This document shows positions 25,601 to 37,520 of a stretch of DNA of 64,000 bases, piece by piece. Both the position numbers and the translations under genes were made by a program. Positions within the stretch are counted from its first letter, which is position 1. Every line of letters starts with the position of its first letter. This DNA is from Hygrophila difformis (taxonomy: Eukaryota; Streptophyta; Magnoliopsida; Lamiales; Acanthaceae), in NCBI GenBank assembly GCA_030278955.1, contig JAOANR010000001.1:24805120-24869119 (forward strand), given 5' to 3'. Below the pieces are notes generated by a model that did not search any database, had not been told where the DNA came from, and worked only from the letters and a program-made list of their open reading frames with translations.

Positions 25601-26552
25601 GAGCGTGGAATACTCGCATTGATGCATATCTGAAGGAGAATGGATTTGAGCAATGTCCCTACGAGCATGCCCTTTACATCAAGAACAATGGAGGTAACAT
25701 TTTATTTGTTGCTCTTTATGTTGATGACCTCATTTTCATGGGTAACAGTGATGAGATGATAGAAGACTTCAAGAGAAGAATGAAACAAGAGTTTCAGATG
25801 ACTGATTTGGGCCTGATGAAGTTCTTCCTTGGTCTGGAAGTCAGACAAACAGAAAGAGGGATCTTTATATCACAGGAGACATATGCGAAGAAGATCTTGA
25901 AAGATTTCAAGATGAAGAAATGCAACCCTGTATCAACACCTATGCAACCTGGAGCAAAACTTTCAAAGTTTGATGAAGGAGAACCAGTTGATCCAGGAAG
26001 GTACAGAAGCTTGGTTGGAAGCCTTCGCTACCTCACATGCACAAGGCCAGATATTGCAGTAATTGTTGGCGTTGTGAGTCGGTTCATGGAGAACCCAACT
26101 TACTCACACTGGAAGGCATTGAAGAGAATCCTCAGGTACATTCAAGGAACAACGTCACATGGATTGTTCTACTCGAGGACAGAAGATTACATGCTGATTG
26201 GATATTCTGACAGTGATTGGTGTGGAGATATTGATGATCGAAAAAGTACTGCAGGGTATGTGTTCTTTCTGGGAAATACTGCTTTCACTTGGCTTTCGAA
26301 GAAGCAACCGATCGTGACGCTCTCAACATGTGAAGCTGAATATGTAGCAACATCTTGGTGTGTATGTCATGCTGTATGGCTCAGAAATCTATTGAGCAAG
26401 ATGGAGATGAAGCAGTCAAGCGGAATAGTGATTCACATAGACAACAAATCCACAATTGAATTGGCGAAGAATCCAGTGAATCATGAAAGAAGCAAACACA
26501 TTGATGTTCGTTTCCACTTCACCCGAGATCATGTGAAAAGCGGAAATGTGGA
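22601..26552 (+). pseudogene. gag-pol of element 3 (Tnt1-like copia), N-terminal part
   Basis: The start ATG is at 22601. Order: gag (22601-23300); two CCHC knuckles, CQKCHKYGHHSDDC and CYNCGKMGHFAKKC (23470-23573); the protease motif DSGASNHM (about 23685); integrase zinc region HRFGH...CEDCELGK (24070-24190); the integrase triad in HTDIHGP, RSDRGGEY and NGVAERKN (24260, 24455, 24560); RT with YVDD (about 25718-25730); and RNase H (26190-26550). This is the copia order. Lesions: TAG 22661-22663 and TAA 22736-22738; a 16-bp tandem duplication (23023-23054) shifting frame; a second shift at an A10 run (23223-23232); TGA 23761-23763; TAG 24937-24939. RT to RNase H is then open until element 2 cuts it at 26552. 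The lost end lies at 35486-35601. Confidence 0.9.
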
Positions 26553-27390
26553 TGACAGGCCCATCTAATATATAAAACCCTGCAAGGGTTGTTTCAATGA
26601 TGTCTCAACAACCTGCAAACCACAACCAAAGGCAAACACAGAAACAGAGTGCGAAAAACATAAACAAGAACACAAGAGTTTGATCACCCAGTTCGATCCA
26701 CCGATCTACATCTGGGGGCTCCAAGCCAGGATTCACTAAATCTCCACCAAACTGATCGAACAAGAGTCAACCACACCTTACATACCCTTACATTCCAATG
26801 AACTCTCCTATCTACCCAAATAGACTAGAAGAACACAAGGGAGCATCAACTATCTACCCAAATGCACAAAATTCACCGGCAGGTATTAAGGTGGTGTTTG
26901 TGGAATCTAGCTAATCAACAAATTAAGCTCAATGGTGCTAAGAACACCTACAATACACCTAGATTGTGTTTACAAACAATAAACCCAGAAATGCATAAAC
27001 ACAATCCCAATTACCCCATGAATAATAGAAGACACAGCAGCTAAATGTATACCAGTAGCAGAACAGTTGTTGATGCCTTCTGCAAACAACGAAAACCAGG
27101 GGTTTCTTCTTCAGCTCTCAATCCGCCATAATCACAGCTTAGGAATCTGTTAATGCTCTGTAAAATGAGCTGTGATTGCGGCTAGACTCTCTCACAATCC
27201 CTCAAGGACGAAGGTAGGTATTTATATGGGTTTTAAGGCCCATCTAAACCCTTCTAAGGCCTGCTAGGGGAAATGCCACGTCACTGTACTATTCTGTGCT
27301 TTTTCCAGTGAAGAGATTAAAGCGTTGTTAGCAAGATGTTGCAACAACGGTAAATATCACGAACATCTTCACAATAAAATATCCGTAACA
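26553..27390 (-). repeat. 3' LTR of element 2
   Basis: On minus it runs TGTTACGGATAT...GGGCCTGTCA. TATAAATA at 27219-27226 (minus) is the likely TATA box. The polypurine tract AAAGGGGGAGAT occupies about 27391-27402. Confidence 0.95.
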
Positions 27391-27749
27391 ATCTCCCCCT
27401 TTGTGGAGATGATCGGGCCAAGTAGTCAAAGCAGTGGAGGAAGCACAGAATGACAATATCATATCAGAGAGCATCAAACACTCAACAAACACTCATGCCA
27501 ATAAGAATAGAAGCAGATGTAGAGTAGGCATAATCAAAAGGCATCCATCCATACGAGATAATATCCAGAGAATATCCATCAATAAGCCAGAATTCTATTA
27601 CAGACCAGAAAACCAGATTCCATCATCAAAAACCAGAAAAACCAAAAACCAAAATGTTGTCCCAACATCATCAGAATTACAGAATATCCAGCAAAAATAA
27701 TCAGCATCCTTGCAATCCCTTCCACTGTATCTCCCCCTTACTTGGCAGA

Positions 27750-29421
27750 TCAGGGAGTACCCTCAGAGTCATTCTCCCCCTCAGCTGGAGCATCAAAAGA
27801 ATGGGGAAGTAGGGCCACCAGCTTTCGAACCTTCCTCTTCAATCCCATCTGCTTATCGCTCAGAATGCCCAACTCCTTCTCCACTTGTTGCAGCTCACTG
27901 CGGACATGATCAACAAGAGCAGAGCCAAGCTTTTGGGGTCCAAGTTTGAAGTCATTATGGAACCCTTTAAGCTTATCAGAAGGAAGGTGTTTCTTGACCT
28001 TAATGAAGGTTTCATTAGGGGCAAGCAGATGGCAAGACTGGGCAAACAAGGTGATAAGAGCAGGGTAGGGCAGTTGGGTATTCTTTTCAATTGTCACATG
28101 AGAGAACTTCAACATATGCTTAATGATCAGGTAACCATAGTTGAGAATCTCAGGACATTCATCAATCGAAAACAGAAATTTACCCATATGAGAACTGAGC
28201 TGGCTAGCATTAGAAGTGGGCAAGAAATTCGAAGCACCAATTCTAAAAGGCAATTAAACTTCATAGAAAGATCAGATGGACTCATAGCCTTTCTACCAAA
28301 AGCAAATTTCTTAGAAGCAGAAATAGTAGAAGCAATGGTGGCTAGCTCAGCATTAAGCAGATCAAAAGGATTGGTCATGTCAGTGTTGGAGGGAAGTTCC
28401 AACAACTCATTTAAGACAGAGGGGGTGAAATCAAGCAGTTCTCCACGAAGATAAATTTTGCAGTACCAAGGGGACACAGGATCAAGGATATCAGGGTGCA
28501 AATTTGCATAAAACTCTCTAACAACAGTAGGAGAATATCGTTTCAGAGTAGTAGCCCAAACAGACAAATGCTTCTTCTCTAAGTACTCAGAAAAACCAAT
28601 TTGATCATAGTATGGATGCACATAACACTCTTCAGAAATGAAACCTCTAGAGTGAAGGGTTTCCAAGGCATACCTTTCTCCAGCAGCAGAGAAATACAGA
28701 GGAGAATGGGCATCCGATTCCTTAAGAGCAGGGATAGACTTCTTCCTAGGAGCAGTCTTCCGAGATTTCTTCTTCGAAGGTTGTTTGGGCGGTGTTGGAA
28801 CAGCCTTCGCTTTCCTTTCTCACGGACTTGCCTTCTGAGTTCATCCAGAGGAGTGTCATCAGGATCAACCTGGGATGGTTGTCCGTCAGTGGTCGGAACA
28901 TCCTCAGACGGAGACCCTCCAAAAGGAACTTGTTGAGCAGCCCCAGAGTGGGGTGTAGCATTCGACTCAGGATCAAGCATAAGCAAACCATCCCCAGAAG
29001 CAATAGCAGACGGCGACAAAAGGGAACTGGAACCAGGAGGGACAGGAGCGGACGGAGTCACATCGGGGGCAGGGACCGAAGGGGATGTCGGACTTGCAGC
29101 ACCCGTGCTAGGGTTTGCTGGTGTCGGAACATCCGCTTTTGGATCTGCACCATCCGAAGGTGTCTCAACATTGTCCGTAGCAGTTTGAGGGACAGAGCCC
29201 TTCTCCGGAGTAGGATCGACCTCCATATTTGCGTCAGAGGGGTCAGCAACAAAATAGTTGTCGATAACATCATCAACATCTTCCTGCGCATCCTCAAAAT
29301 GCTCATCGTTAGGAGATTGTTCGGCGGCAAGGCGAGCGCGATAGAGGGAATCATCGACCGCAAGTGGTTGAGCATCCACTACTTCATCAGGATTGTTGTG
29401 GGAGCTTGAAGGAGATGCCAT
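27750..29421 (-). pseudogene. Post-pol accessory (env-position) ORF of element 2, two frameshifts
   Basis: The start is the ATG at 29421 (MASPSSSHNNPDEVV), 218 bp beyond the pol stop. The N-terminal ~190 residues are acidic and Pro/Ser/Thr-rich. Frame changes near 28830 and again near 28240, each by a small indel, so three overlapping readings (29421-28579, 28666-28127, 28253-27750) represent one protein of about 550 residues. After the first shift comes a Lys/Arg-rich stretch (about 28800-28730) like a nuclear localisation signal. Next is a globular region with VVREFYANLHPDILDP and LRGELLDFTPSVLNELLELP, the plant transposon protein-type domain also seen in elements 1 and A. The C-terminus is helical (RSELQQVEKELGILSDKQ). 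No signal peptide or fusion peptide is evident, so an envelope role is not supported. Confidence 0.78.
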
Positions 29422-29638
29422 TCACGAAAATTTCAAATTTCGCAGAGAAGAGGGGAAAACAGAAAAAGCTGGAGACGAACTGCAGAGACGCACTGGGGAG
29501 AGAGAAAGAAGACGTGCGAGAGGTTGTGAAAACCGGCAACCGTCTTGATCGGTTAAGAACAACTCCCCCGGGCTTGGGCTTGGGCCAAAGAAAAATATTA
29601 ATCCATGAAATGCAGTGGCCCACCCGAGACATAGCCCA

Positions 29639-32600
29639 TTAGTGAGAAAAGCAGAGGCCCAGACTGCGCCTCAATGATTCAAACCGAGAAGTCTCCAAGT
29701 TCTTCGTAAGGATGTCTGCGAGTTGTTCCAACGACGAGATATGCTGAATCTTGCATAAACCATCTTCCACCAAATTTCGAATAAAATGAAATCGAATGTC
29801 AATGTGTTTACTCCGATTATGTTGTACAGGATTCCTGGAGATGTTAATGGCACTGGTGTTATCACAGTGTATAAGAAAGTCATCCAAGGAAATTCCATAG
29901 TCCAAAAGCATTTGACGCATCCAAATTAATTGAGTACAACAGTGAGCAGCAGCAATATACTCAGCCTCCGCAGTAGATAAAGCAACAACATTTTGCTTTC
30001 GTGAATACCAGCTGACTAAATTTTGGCCAAGATAAAAACAGCCACCAGTGGTTGATTTTCGGTCGTCAGAACAACCAGCCCAGTCAGAGTCTGTATAACC
30101 AGTGAGCGCAAGAGAAGAGCGTTTAGAATACCAGAGACCAAGGCCAGGAGTACCTTTAAGATATCGAAGAATCCTTTTCACAGCACGAAGGTGAGATTCT
30201 TTGGGATCTGACTGATATCGAGCGCACACACCAACACTGAAAGAGATATCCGGACGGCTGGCAGTGAGATATAAGAGACTACCAATAATACTTCGATACA
30301 TCTTCTGATTAACTGAAATTCCAGATTCATCTTTGGTAATCTTGTCATGCTGTCCAAGGGGTGATCTAGCAATCTTGCAATCCTCCATTTTAAATTTCTG
30401 AAGCATGGTGCCAACATACTTCTCTTGATTAAGGAAAATCCCATCGGAGGTTTGCTTGATTTGAAGTCCTAAGAAAAAAGTGAGTTCACCCATCATGCTC
30501 ATCTCGAATTCAGTCTGCATAGAGTGGACAAATGCATCGCGAAGAACATCTGAGGTCGAGCCAAAAACAATGTCATCCACATAGATCTGTGCGACTAAAA
30601 GATGGTTGTTTGTACGTTGTACGAACAACGTCTTATCAACATTACCACGCACATAGCCTTTATCCAAGAGATAGGTAGACAAGCGTTCATACCAGGCACG
30701 AGGAGCCTGTTTTAGACCATAAAGTGCACGCTTGACCTTATAAACGTAATCAGGATGATCAGGACACTCAAAACCGATAGGCTGAGATACATAAATATCT
30801 TCCTTGATATAGCCATTCAAGAACGCAGTTTTGATGTCCATTTGATAGAGTTTGAAACCAAGAGAGCAAGAGATAGCGAGTAATAACCTGACAGCTTCAA
30901 TGCGAGCAACAGGAGCAAAGGTCTCATCATAGTCCAAACCTTCGATCTGAGTAAAGCCTTGTGCGACCAAGCGAGCCTTATTGCGAATGATTTTCCCATG
31001 CTCATCAGTTTTGTTCCGAAAAACCCATTTAGTGCCAATAACATTCACTCCAGTTGGTTGTTCCATCAACTCCCAAACATCATTGCGCTGAAATTGTAGT
31101 AACTCATCCTGCATTGCAGCTATCCAAAACTCATCTTGTAAAGCTTCATGTGCATTCTTAGGTTCAATAGATGAAACAAAGCAATTCATAACATGAAAGC
31201 ACATATTAGCTAATTCAGAGATGTTGAGTTGATGACCTCGAGTTTGCCTAGGACCAGAGGGATCACCAATAATATCATCCGTAGAGTGATACTTAGGTGC
31301 TCGTGGACCACGTTTTGGACCTCGCCTTTTGGGAGAATCTGGAGCTAATGGTTGTTCACCAGTTGTATCAACAACCGGATCAACATCTTCAGTATCAGAA
31401 ACTTCAATAGGAGTTGAGGTAGGAACAGCTTCAGGAGGTATGCTAGAGGAAACATGAGGGATAATCCTAATAGGATCATCATCATCATCACGAGAAGAGA
31501 CAGATCCTGCAGAGATATTAGCATCATCAAAAACAACATTAACAGTCTCAATAACCTTGGAAGTCCTCTTCAAATAAACACGATATGCCCTCGAATCCAC
31601 TGAATATCCCAAGAAAATAGCTTCATCGGATTTGGAATCAAATTTTCTAACTGTGGTACGATCCTTTAAAGCATAGCACACGCTTCCAAAGACATGAAGG
31701 TGAGAAATATTTGGAGTCTTTCCTCTCCAAATTTCATACGGAGTAGTAGTTGTCTGAGGTCGCATGTACACACGGTTAATAATATAGCATGAGATATTCA
31801 CCGCTTCAGCCCAAAAACGTTTCCCAAGTTTACTGGCATGAAGAAGAGAACGAGCCATCTCCTGAAGAGTACGATTCTTCCTCTCTACCACACCATTCTG
31901 TTGTGGTGTATGTGGGGCTGAATATTCGTGAGCAATACCAAGGTTGTTGCAGAGTTGTGCGAACATCTGATTCTTAAACTCCTTTCCATGATCAGATCAG
32001 ATACGCCCTATCTTGAGATCCTTTTCAGCCATAATCTTTAAAGATAGCTTAGAGAACACTGAGATAGCCTCATCTTTGGATTTTAAAAAGTCAACCCAAG
32101 TGTAACGAGAAAAATCATCAACACAGACAAAGATGTACCTCTTACCACCAAGACTAGGAACTTCAGTGGGTCCCATCAAGTCCATGTGCAATAGCTCAAG
32201 ACACCTTGAAGTCTGAATGGTATCCACAACCTTGTGAGAGGAGTGAACTTGTTTACCCTTAGCACAAGCACCACAGACTGTCTTGTCTTTGCTCCGTAGT
32301 TTGGGCAACCCTCGAACAACGCCAGACTTGCTAAGTTGAATAAGTGATTTGTAGTTCATGTGACCACATCTTTGATGCCACAACTTTGCAGTTTCAACCT
32401 GAGACAGAAAAGCTGTGTCCATGGCAGGCTTCAAGACATAGCAATTGTTAGAAGATCGGACCCCTTTAATAACACAATTATAGGCAGGATCAATGACCAT
32501 ACAATCTTCATCAGTGAAACCAACAAAGAATTTCTCATCACAAAGTTGACTTATGGAAATAAGGTTAGTAGACAAATCGGCAACATAGTAGACAGTGGTC

Positions 32601-34594
32601 AAGAAACCCATGTTTGCACCTTTAGCTTTTCCATAACCACAAATCTTACTACGAGCTCCATTTCCATAAAGTACTTCTCCACAATCAGATTCCACATAAT
32701 CAATGAGAAAATCTTTCTTACCAGTCATGTGACGAGAGCAACCACTGTCGAAGTACCACCTACCATCATTGGGACCTTTCTGAGCAGAAAGAACCACTAG
32801 GCACATCTTGGGAATAATCTTGGACTTGGGCATCCACATCATAGTGAGTTTAACCTTTTTCTGTAGTTCCTGGGATGGCCAGACAACCGGTCGACCACCA
32901 AGAAGATCTTGGGTAAGTCTTTGACAGAGGTGAATAGGGTGACCTTGGAATCTACAGTAAGGGCAATCTTTGTTCTTCTTGGGAGACTCTGGATTATCAG
33001 ATATCACAGGGGCTTTGGATGCACTGGTTTCAGTGGTACCTGCACGCACAAAAGTAGGTGCAGATTTCTTGTTAGGCTTAGAATTATGCTTATAACCAAT
33101 ACCTTCTCTGTTAGATGGTGCTTTCCCTTGACTGATAATCTCATCCAGCTTGTTTTTCCCTTTAACCATGTTGTCTATCTTTTGGGTCTTAGCAAGCAAA
33201 GCAGCATTTTCCTCCAACAGAGTATCCCTTTCAGTAGACACAGTAGCCAAAGATTGTTTGAGACTAGTGATCTCAGTATCCTTCTCATCAATAAGCACCA
33301 ATAGATCTCCCTTCTGATCGAGCAACTTCTTATTCTCAGCAACAGCAACTGCATGATCCTCTTTCACCAATTCATAACCTGCAAGAAGTTCATCATAATC
33401 ATATCGACTAGCTTCACCATCAGATTCATAAGACTCTGTATCAGACAAATGTTCGGACAGAGTATCATCGGTTGTTAGAACAACGTCCTTCACAATGAAA
33501 GCTATCATCTCTCCATCTTCACTGTCATCTTCCTCCTCCTTGGAAGTAGAGCTGGCCTCATCATCACTCAAGGTAGCTTGAAGAGCTTTTCCAACCCTTC
33601 TCTTAGCAGTAGGACACTCAGAAGCTTTATGGCCAACACCTTCACAATCATAGCACTTCAAATTCTTAAATGTGTCAGGTAACTCCATCTTCTTGTACCC
33701 TTTCCTCTTATCATAGGATTTGTCGGATTTGTGCTTGGAAGGTTGTTCACGGGATGATGAAACACCTCGCTGATAACGTCCTTTATCATCTTTCTTGTAA
33801 TTCAGCTTCTTGGCTCTCTTGTCCTGTAGAATCCTTGCCAATTTTTTGGTTAGATAAGCTTTCTCTTCTTGGTCAACACACTGAATTTCATCCTCAACTT
33901 TGAAGGCCAGATTACGAGTAGGCTCTTCCTCCAAGTAGTTCATTTCAAAAGTCTGTAGTGAGCCAACCAAGGCTTCAAGAGTGAAGGTCTTGGTCTTCTC
34001 AAGTTCTTCAAGAGTAGAGACTTTTGGTTGATATCTACGATTGACTGTCCTCAGCATCTTTCGAACCAACTTTGCATTATCATACTTCAAGCCAAAGGAC
34101 TGAGCCTCATTGACCAACTTCTTAAACCGAGCATGATAGGCAGCAATATTTTCATCCTCATGCATCCGGATGCTATCAAAGGCAGACTCAATTCTTTGAA
34201 GCTTCAAGGCTTGAACATCAGAAGATCCTTCATAGGCTGCTTCCAAAGCAGTCCAGGCTTCATGAGCTGTCTCACAGTTTGAGATAATGTGATATTGTGA
34301 CTCCTCAACAGCATTAAACAAGCAATTCAAAGCAGTGTTGTTCCCTTGTTCCTTGTTCTTCTGAGCAGCTGACATTTCTTCTTGAGTAGCAGGAACAAAA
34401 GTAGTAATGGCAGCAGACGTTTCAGTAGCAGGCGTGCGGACCTCTTTCATAGGTTGTTCCCAGGGTGTTAGAACAGCGTTCCAGACATCTACACCAGAGT
34501 GCTTGAGAAATATCCTCATTCGATTTTTCCAGAATGGATAATTCGAACCATCAAACAGGGGAGGTCTCGAAACAGAACCACCTTCTCTACTCAT
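29639..34594 (-). pseudogene. gag-pol polyprotein of element 2 (one nonsense codon)
   Basis: A single frame from ATG 34594 to the stop at 29639 (about 1,650 residues), broken only by TGA at 31997-31999 where relatives have Arg before SDHGKEF; CGA to TGA is the likely change. Gag: UBN2-type core (residues 1-240), CCHC knuckle CYDCEGVGHKASEC (about 313), a coiled coil (about 400-480), a second knuckle CPYCRFQGHPIHLC (about 543). Protease: DSGCSRHMTG (about 615). Integrase: LWHQRCGHMNY and CGACAKGK (738-776), HMDLMGP (about 804), NGVVERKN after the stop. [13 protein letters not shown] and YVDD (about 30580). RNase H: DSDWAG, STAEAEY, ending ADILTKNLET. The long gag with a second knuckle and coiled coil fits the SIRE/Maximus lineage. 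The protein would copy and insert the element; the stop removes RT unless suppressed. Confidence 0.92.
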
Positions 34595-34627
34595 CTTGGA
34601 CCGGACTCAGCTAAACCTTAGAGCCCT

Positions 34628-34639
34628 GCTCTGATACCA
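34628..34639 (-). other. Primer binding site, initiator Met tRNA (element 2)
   Basis: Minus strand TGGTATCAGAGC, two bases inside the 5' LTR end. Confidence 0.93.
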
Positions 34640-34641
34640 AT

Positions 34642-35480
34642 TGACAGGCCCAATCTAATATATAAAACCCTGCAAGGGTTGTTTCAATGATGTCTCAACA
34701 ACCTGCAAACCACAACCAAAGGCAAACACAGAAACAGAGTGCGAAAAACATAAACAATAACACAAGAGTTTGATCACCCAGTTCGATCCACCGATCTACA
34801 TCTGGGGGCTCCAAGCCAGGATTCACTAAATCTCCACCAAACTGATCGAACAAGAGTCAACCACACCTTACATACCCTTACATTCCAATGAACTCTCCTA
34901 TCTACCCAAATAGACTAGAAGAACACAAGGGAGCATCAACTATCTACCCAAATGCACAAAATTCACCGGCAGGTATTAAGGTGGTGTTTGTGGAATCTAG
35001 CTAATCAACAAATTAAGCTCAATGGTGCTAAGAACACCTACAATACACCTAGATTGTGTTTACAAACAATAAACCCAAAAATGCATAAACACAATCCCAA
35101 TTACCCCATGAATAATAGAAGACACAGCAGCTAAATGTATACCAGTAGCAGAACAGTTGTTGATGCCTTCTGCAAACAACGAAAACCAGGGGTTTCTTCT
35201 TCAGCTCTCAATCCGCCATAATCACAGCTTAGGAATCTGTTAATGCTCTGTAAAATGAGCTGTGATTGCGGCTAGACTCTCTCACAATCCCTCAAGGACG
35301 AAGGTAGGTATTTATATGGGTTTTAAGGCCCATCTAAACCCTTCTAAGGCCTGCTAGGGGAAATGCCACGTCACTGTACTATTCTGTATTTTTTCCAGTG
35401 AAGAGATTAAAGCGTTGTTGGCAAGATGTTGCAACAACGGTAAATATCACGAACATCTTCACAATAAAATATCCCTAACA
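34642..35480 (-). repeat. 5' LTR of element 2
   Basis: 839 bp, near-identical to 26553-27390. TATAAATA (minus) at 35309-35316. This is the copy whose promoter would drive the element. Confidence 0.95.
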
Positions 35481-35485
35481 GTGGA

Positions 35486-35601
35486 ACTAATGCATGTGGC
35501 AAGCCAAGAACAAGTGGCAGACATATTTACAAAGCCATTGCCGAAGCTACTGCTGGACAAGTTCAAGAAGATGATAGGGATGATAGATGGCAGAAGCATT
35601 T
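35486..35601 (+). pseudogene. C-terminal end of element 3 pol
   Basis: Continues the RNase H tail from 26552 after the element 2 insertion. The reading LMHVASQEQVADIFTKPLPK...MIGMIDGRSI is the typical end of Tnt1-like pol, finishing at the TGA at 35599-35601. The purine-rich GTGGTGGAGTTT (35609-35620) precedes the 3' LTR and is the polypurine tract. Confidence 0.9.
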
Positions 35602-35620
35602 GAAGTTTGTGGTGGAGTTT

Positions 35621-35923
35621 TGTTGAAAAACGGCATAAACATCAAATGCCGTAAAAGTAACAGGAATCGCCGAAGTCCAATAAGGAGGCTCATCTACCAC
35701 GCCGAAAATCTTGAAGCCACAATAAGAACAGTATTAGCATGTGTTCATTGTCTGTCGTTTATTTTCGATTCTATAAATAGGTACTTCCATTGTTGTAAAA
35801 CTTAGAGCGAAGCAAAGCAAGAAATACAAAGAAAGCTTTAGCTAAACAACTCTCCGCTTTTGGTTATCCTTTTCAGATACAAAAGTGTAAAGTGTCTTGT
35901 GTGTGTGAGATATCAAATCTACA
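35621..35923 (+). repeat. 3' LTR of element 3
   Basis: 303 bp, TGTTGAAAAACGG...AATCTACA; TATAAATAG at 35772-35780 is the probable core promoter. Followed by the TSD ATTGG. Confidence 0.93.
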
Positions 35924-35928
35924 ATTGG

Positions 35929-37520
35929 AGCAGTGTCGGATGGGGAAGGCCCGCTGAAGACAAAAATGGTGTTGTGAAGAGAGAGAGAGAGACCAGCAAC
36001 TACAAGATGCGAAGGAGATGCAGCAGCTGGATTTAGGAACAGCAGCATTGCGTGGTGAGATGGATCTGAAATGGCGAGATGGTGTTGGGCGGAGGACAGC
36101 ATTTATGGCTGTAGATGGAACCGACACGGACGGTCGATATTCTTTTATTCATTATTGTTACTCATTGTTTTTCATCGTTTGGTTGCTTGAGGTATGCCCA
36201 TATTTTGCGGTGGATTTTTTTTGTGTATAAAAATATATGTAGTAGTTGTATGTTTTAAAGTAGTTTAGAGTAACTTTTAGATTTATTTGTTTGGAAATAT
36301 TTTGTGATGTTGTGACTAGTGTAGATTTTTTATTTTTATTCTTAGCTTTGTTCTCAATAACCTAGATTTAGTAGTTTACTTGTGATATTTTGTTGAAATC
36401 TTGGGTTGGTAGATAGATTTTAGGGTTTAGGTTTAGATCTATATAATTCTTTTGTTGAGTTTGGAAGTTGGATTTGTTAGTTTGATGTATAAATTGGAGA
36501 TTTTTGAATGTGGACATAGGTTGAGTATGCTAGTGTGATTATTTAGATTTTTTGGTTAGTTTGAGATTAAAGTAATTATGTTAGCTTGATGTTGGATGCA
36601 ATGTGATTGAGATCGCAAATTTTGAAAGATGCATTGTTGAACTATTTGGGTGTTTGGAGATTCCTTGATGTTTGTTGAATGATTTTGGAAGTGTTAGAGT
36701 TGTTTAGGGATTTTTGGATTAATGGTTGAATGATTAGGATTTTGGGACTATTGGCTTAACTGGGAGATTTATAATGATTATTTGTAGAATTTGTAGTTTT
36801 GTGTGGAAAATGAGTTTTTGGAGTATAATGGTAGTTTCGAAATGTTGGATAATTTCTTGATTTGATTTAGTCTTGTGGTTTTGGTCATAAGTTGTGGGAA
36901 TTGTTTAATTAATTCGTGAATATAGATCATTGTTTATTGGTGGTGTGTGCAAATTCTTTGATTCTTTGGTCATTTGGAGTTAGAAAAATAAAATAATTGT
37001 TTGGTGTTGATTTGAATTTGGAATGAATAACTTGGTTTAATTTTTTGGTGTTGAAAGTGAAGAAATGATGGTTTTGATCAAATAAATAAAGTAAAAAATG
37101 AGTGTTTAGTAAAAATTGGTGTTTAATGAAAGTAAAAATTTGTGATTAAAATGGACATAATGATTCTTTAAAATTCTTTTATTATTTTTACTACTACTAT
37201 TATTTTTAGTACCATTTATATTTTTTTTTATTATATTAAATTATATAGAATTTTCTTATTTATATTATTCTAATCTTTGTTACAATAGATTAAATATTAT
37301 TATTATATTTATTATTATTTTTATATTAGTATTATTACTCCTATAACATATATATTATATATATAGTTGTGCATGCATTTTTAGTATTATTAGTATATTT
37401 ATGCATAATATTATTTTTATTTTTAACACTAGTAATATTATTTTTACTTTGGTTTTAATTCTTTAAATTCTTTTATTCTTTTGCTTGCCTTGATTGTGGA
37501 GAATGTGAATACTATTGTTG
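35929..37520 (+). other. Middle segment of element 4 (no gene)
   Basis: Continues the locus cut by element 3. A short GC-rich start is followed by T/G-rich sequence with many TTTGG/TTGTTG words, then an AT-rich part (37140-37440). No domain, tRNA or splice-supported exon seen. Confidence 0.5.

Larger units (their letters stand above)
26553..35480 (-). mobile_element. Element 2: full-length SIRE-type Ty1/copia retrotransposon
   Basis: 8928 bp. LTRs at 26553-27390 (3') and 34642-35480 (5'). The primer binding site, one gag-pol frame with a single stop, a post-pol ORF with two frameshifts, and the polypurine tract are all in place. The TSD is GTGGA (26548-26552 and 35481-35485). The LTRs differ by about six substitutions and one indel over 838 bp, so it is the youngest LTR insertion seen. 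It sits inside element 3, near the end of that element's RNase H coding part. Confidence 0.95.
21720..35923 (+). mobile_element. Element 3: Tnt1-like Ty1/copia retrotransposon, split by element 2
   Basis: Both LTRs (21720-22021 and 35621-35923), primer binding site, gag-pol and polypurine tract are present. The TSD is ATTGG (21715-21719 and 35924-35928). The body is cut at 26552 and continues at 35486; without the insert the element is about 5.27 kb. The LTRs differ by about seven substitutions and one indel over 302 bp (about 2.3%). Confidence 0.92.
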
